Assembly (NCBI GenBank): GCA_024958715.1
Contig: JANWUS010000053.1
Span: 186,001 to 250,000, forward strand
Direction of reading: 5' to 3'
DNA: 64,000 nucleotides
DNA from: Cyanobium sp. FGCU52
GTDB taxonomy: Bacteria; Cyanobacteriota; Cyanobacteriia; PCC-6307; Cyanobiaceae
Shown piece after piece: positions 63,109 to 64,000 of this stretch. The notes under the pieces were generated by a model. That model was not told where the DNA came from, searched no databases, and saw nothing but the letters and a program-made list of their open reading frames with translations. Each line of letters opens with the position of its first letter. The first letter of the stretch is position 1. The position numbers and the translations under genes were made by a program.

Positions 63109-63504
63109 TCAGCTCTCCTCGTCTTCGAGCAGCAGCTGGGTGAAGGCGGTGTAGAGCTCGTCGCGCAGCCGGGCGTCGGGATCGGTCGTCCTGCCGCCGC
63201 GGCCGCTGCGCTGGCCCTTGACGGGGCCGGTGCCGGGGATGGGCGTGGTGGCGCGGGCCGGGCGCGCCTCCTGCTCCAGCCCCTTGAGGCGATCCATCAG
63301 ATGCGACGGCACGGTGCCGTCACGGCTGGCGTCCATCAGTTCGTGGAACAGCCGCCCGGGGTCCTGCTCGGTTTCCACCCGGTGCCGCCGGTCGACCGCC
63401 CGGGGGGGCGGTGCGGCTTCGGCGGGGGTGGGCAGGGGCAGCTTGGCCGGCAGCGTGCGGCCGAGGGCCTCCAGGCGTTCGCGGCTGCGGGCGTCGAAGC
63501 TCAT
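63109..63504 (-). CDS. Conserved hypothetical cyanobacterial protein
   Basis: 131 residues, ATG at 63504. No named domain. It opens MSFDARSRERLEALGRTLPA, followed by a Pro/Ala-rich linker and a helix (DPGRLFHELMDASRDGTVPS, then HLMDRLKGLEQEARPA). The end is Asp/Arg/Leu-rich (DARLRDELYTAFTQLLLEDE). It looks soluble and partly disordered. It is convergent with the cytochrome gene (5-base gap). The pentapeptide-repeat gene is 43 bases upstream on the same strand. Confidence 0.7.
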   Translation of the reverse strand: MSFDARSRERLEALGRTLPAKLPLPTPAEAAPPPRAVDRRHRVETEQDPGRLFHELMDASRDGTVPSHLMDRLKGLEQEARPARATTPIPGTGPVKGQRSGRGGRTTDPDARLRDELYTAFTQLLLEDEES

Positions 63505-63547
63505 GGTCGGCTCGGGTGGACTCGAGGGAGCGGGGGAGTGAAGGGGG

Positions 63548-64000
63548 TCAGCCGCAGGCGAGGCTCTCACGGGTGCTGCGGCCCGTGGCGGCATTGGTGC
63601 CGCTGGCCAGGGCGCAGAGACGCTTGTGGGCGTCGCCCCGCAGGGGCACGTTGCTGAAGTCGGCTCCCTCGATGCGCAGGTCGCCCTCGAAGCGGGTGTT
63701 GAAGGCGAAGGCATCCTCCAGCCGGGCGTCGCGCAGGTCGGTGCCATCGAAGACAGCGCCGTCGAGGGTGGCCTCCCGCAGGTCGGCGCCGTGCAGGTCG
63801 GCGTCCTGCAGCTTGGCGCCGAACAGGCTGGCGCCGCGGAGGTCGGCCCCGGAGAGATCGGCGTCGCGCAGGTTGGTGAGGTTGAAGGTCACGCCCCGCA
63901 GGTCGGCGCCATGGAAGTCGGCGCCGATCAGCACCTGCTTGGCGTAGTCCATCGCCGCCGCGGCCGGCCCGGGCGCCGCCAGGGGCAGAGCGAGCACGGC
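63548..64000 (-). CDS. Pentapeptide-repeat protein, exported; 5' end outside the window
   Basis: At least 150 residues are visible, open to the right edge. The visible N-terminus is the end of a signal peptide (LALPLAAPGPAAAA), so the mature protein is probably in the thylakoid lumen or periplasm. From the segment VLIGADFHGADLRGVTF onward, A(D/N)LxG-type five-residue repeats run for about 18 units (DLSGADLRGASLFGAKLQDA) and form a right-handed beta-helix. The end is RLCALASGTNAATGRST with a Cys pair. The role is unknown; small lumenal pentapeptide proteins are common in cyanobacteria. Confidence 0.85.
   Translation of the reverse strand, partial: AVLALPLAAPGPAAAAMDYAKQVLIGADFHGADLRGVTFNLTNLRDADLSGADLRGASLFGAKLQDADLHGADLREATLDGAVFDGTDLRDARLEDAFAFNTRFEGDLRIEGADFSNVPLRGDAHKRLCALASGTNAATGRSTRESLACG

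Overview
The window is chromosomal DNA from a high-GC picocyanobacterium, most likely the Cyanobium / freshwater Synechococcus group. This is inferred from the gene content: PAM68-type photosystem II assembly protein, polyprenyl (solanesyl-type) diphosphate synthase, DUF3288, DUF1816, DUF1350, a secreted Mn-type SOD, and intein-free full-length DnaE. It also fits very dense GC-rich coding and at least seven HIP1 octamers (GCGATCGC) that I spotted by eye. About 60 genes are packed on both strands, and no stretch over 300 bases lacks a gene.

Layout. (1) 1-7508, minus strand: a defence island. It holds type I restriction-modification hsdM and hsdS, a Septu-like ATPase/HNH pair, a decayed DUF262 gene, and a long ORF cut by the window edge that looks like the start of an ImmA/IrrE-type protein. 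The part below about 5 kb is visibly more AT-rich than the rest. (2) 7730-12820, plus: a TPR protein, a J-like protein without HPD, a GrpE-like protein and a lidless short Hsp70, arranged as one unit. (3) 12933-17544, plus: housekeeping genes (comB, nitrilase, N-acetylmuramoyl-L-alanine amidase, murI, prenyl synthase). (4) 17570-24871: HAD phosphatase, acs, a FIST + GGDEF/EAL signalling pair, DUF805, DUF1350. (5) 24873-31413: redox and stress functions (prxQ, sodA, msrA), an exonuclease, tRNA-Pro, a three-gene translationally coupled cell-envelope operon, and an ABC exporter. (6) 31477-42450, plus: DUF3288, trpD, carA, STAS protein, Mini-III RNase, SpoU methyltransferase, DUF1816, gatA, dnaE. 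A terminator preceded by alternative hairpins lies in front of trpD. (7) 42483-56326: a CheB-CheR-PAS gene broken by an amber codon, PAM68, rpsO, ruvA, a lipoprotein, a response regulator convergent with a PAS histidine kinase, a ribbon-helix-helix protein, a Na+/H+ antiporter, a DMT exporter, dnaG, and a DUF4143 ATPase. (8) 56505-64000: GAF-GGDEF protein, SOS-type umuDC with a LexA-like box, a frameshifted OmpR regulator with its kinase, a cation efflux protein, a membrane protein, and a pentapeptide-repeat protein cut by the right edge.

The core blocks serve replication, translation, cell wall and amino-acid synthesis. The accessory content falls into two classes: anti-phage defence at the left, and signal transduction scattered through the right half, where two of the signalling genes are interrupted. 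The best candidates for an under-described system are the dedicated Hsp70/J/GrpE/TPR cluster and the Septu-centred left end.
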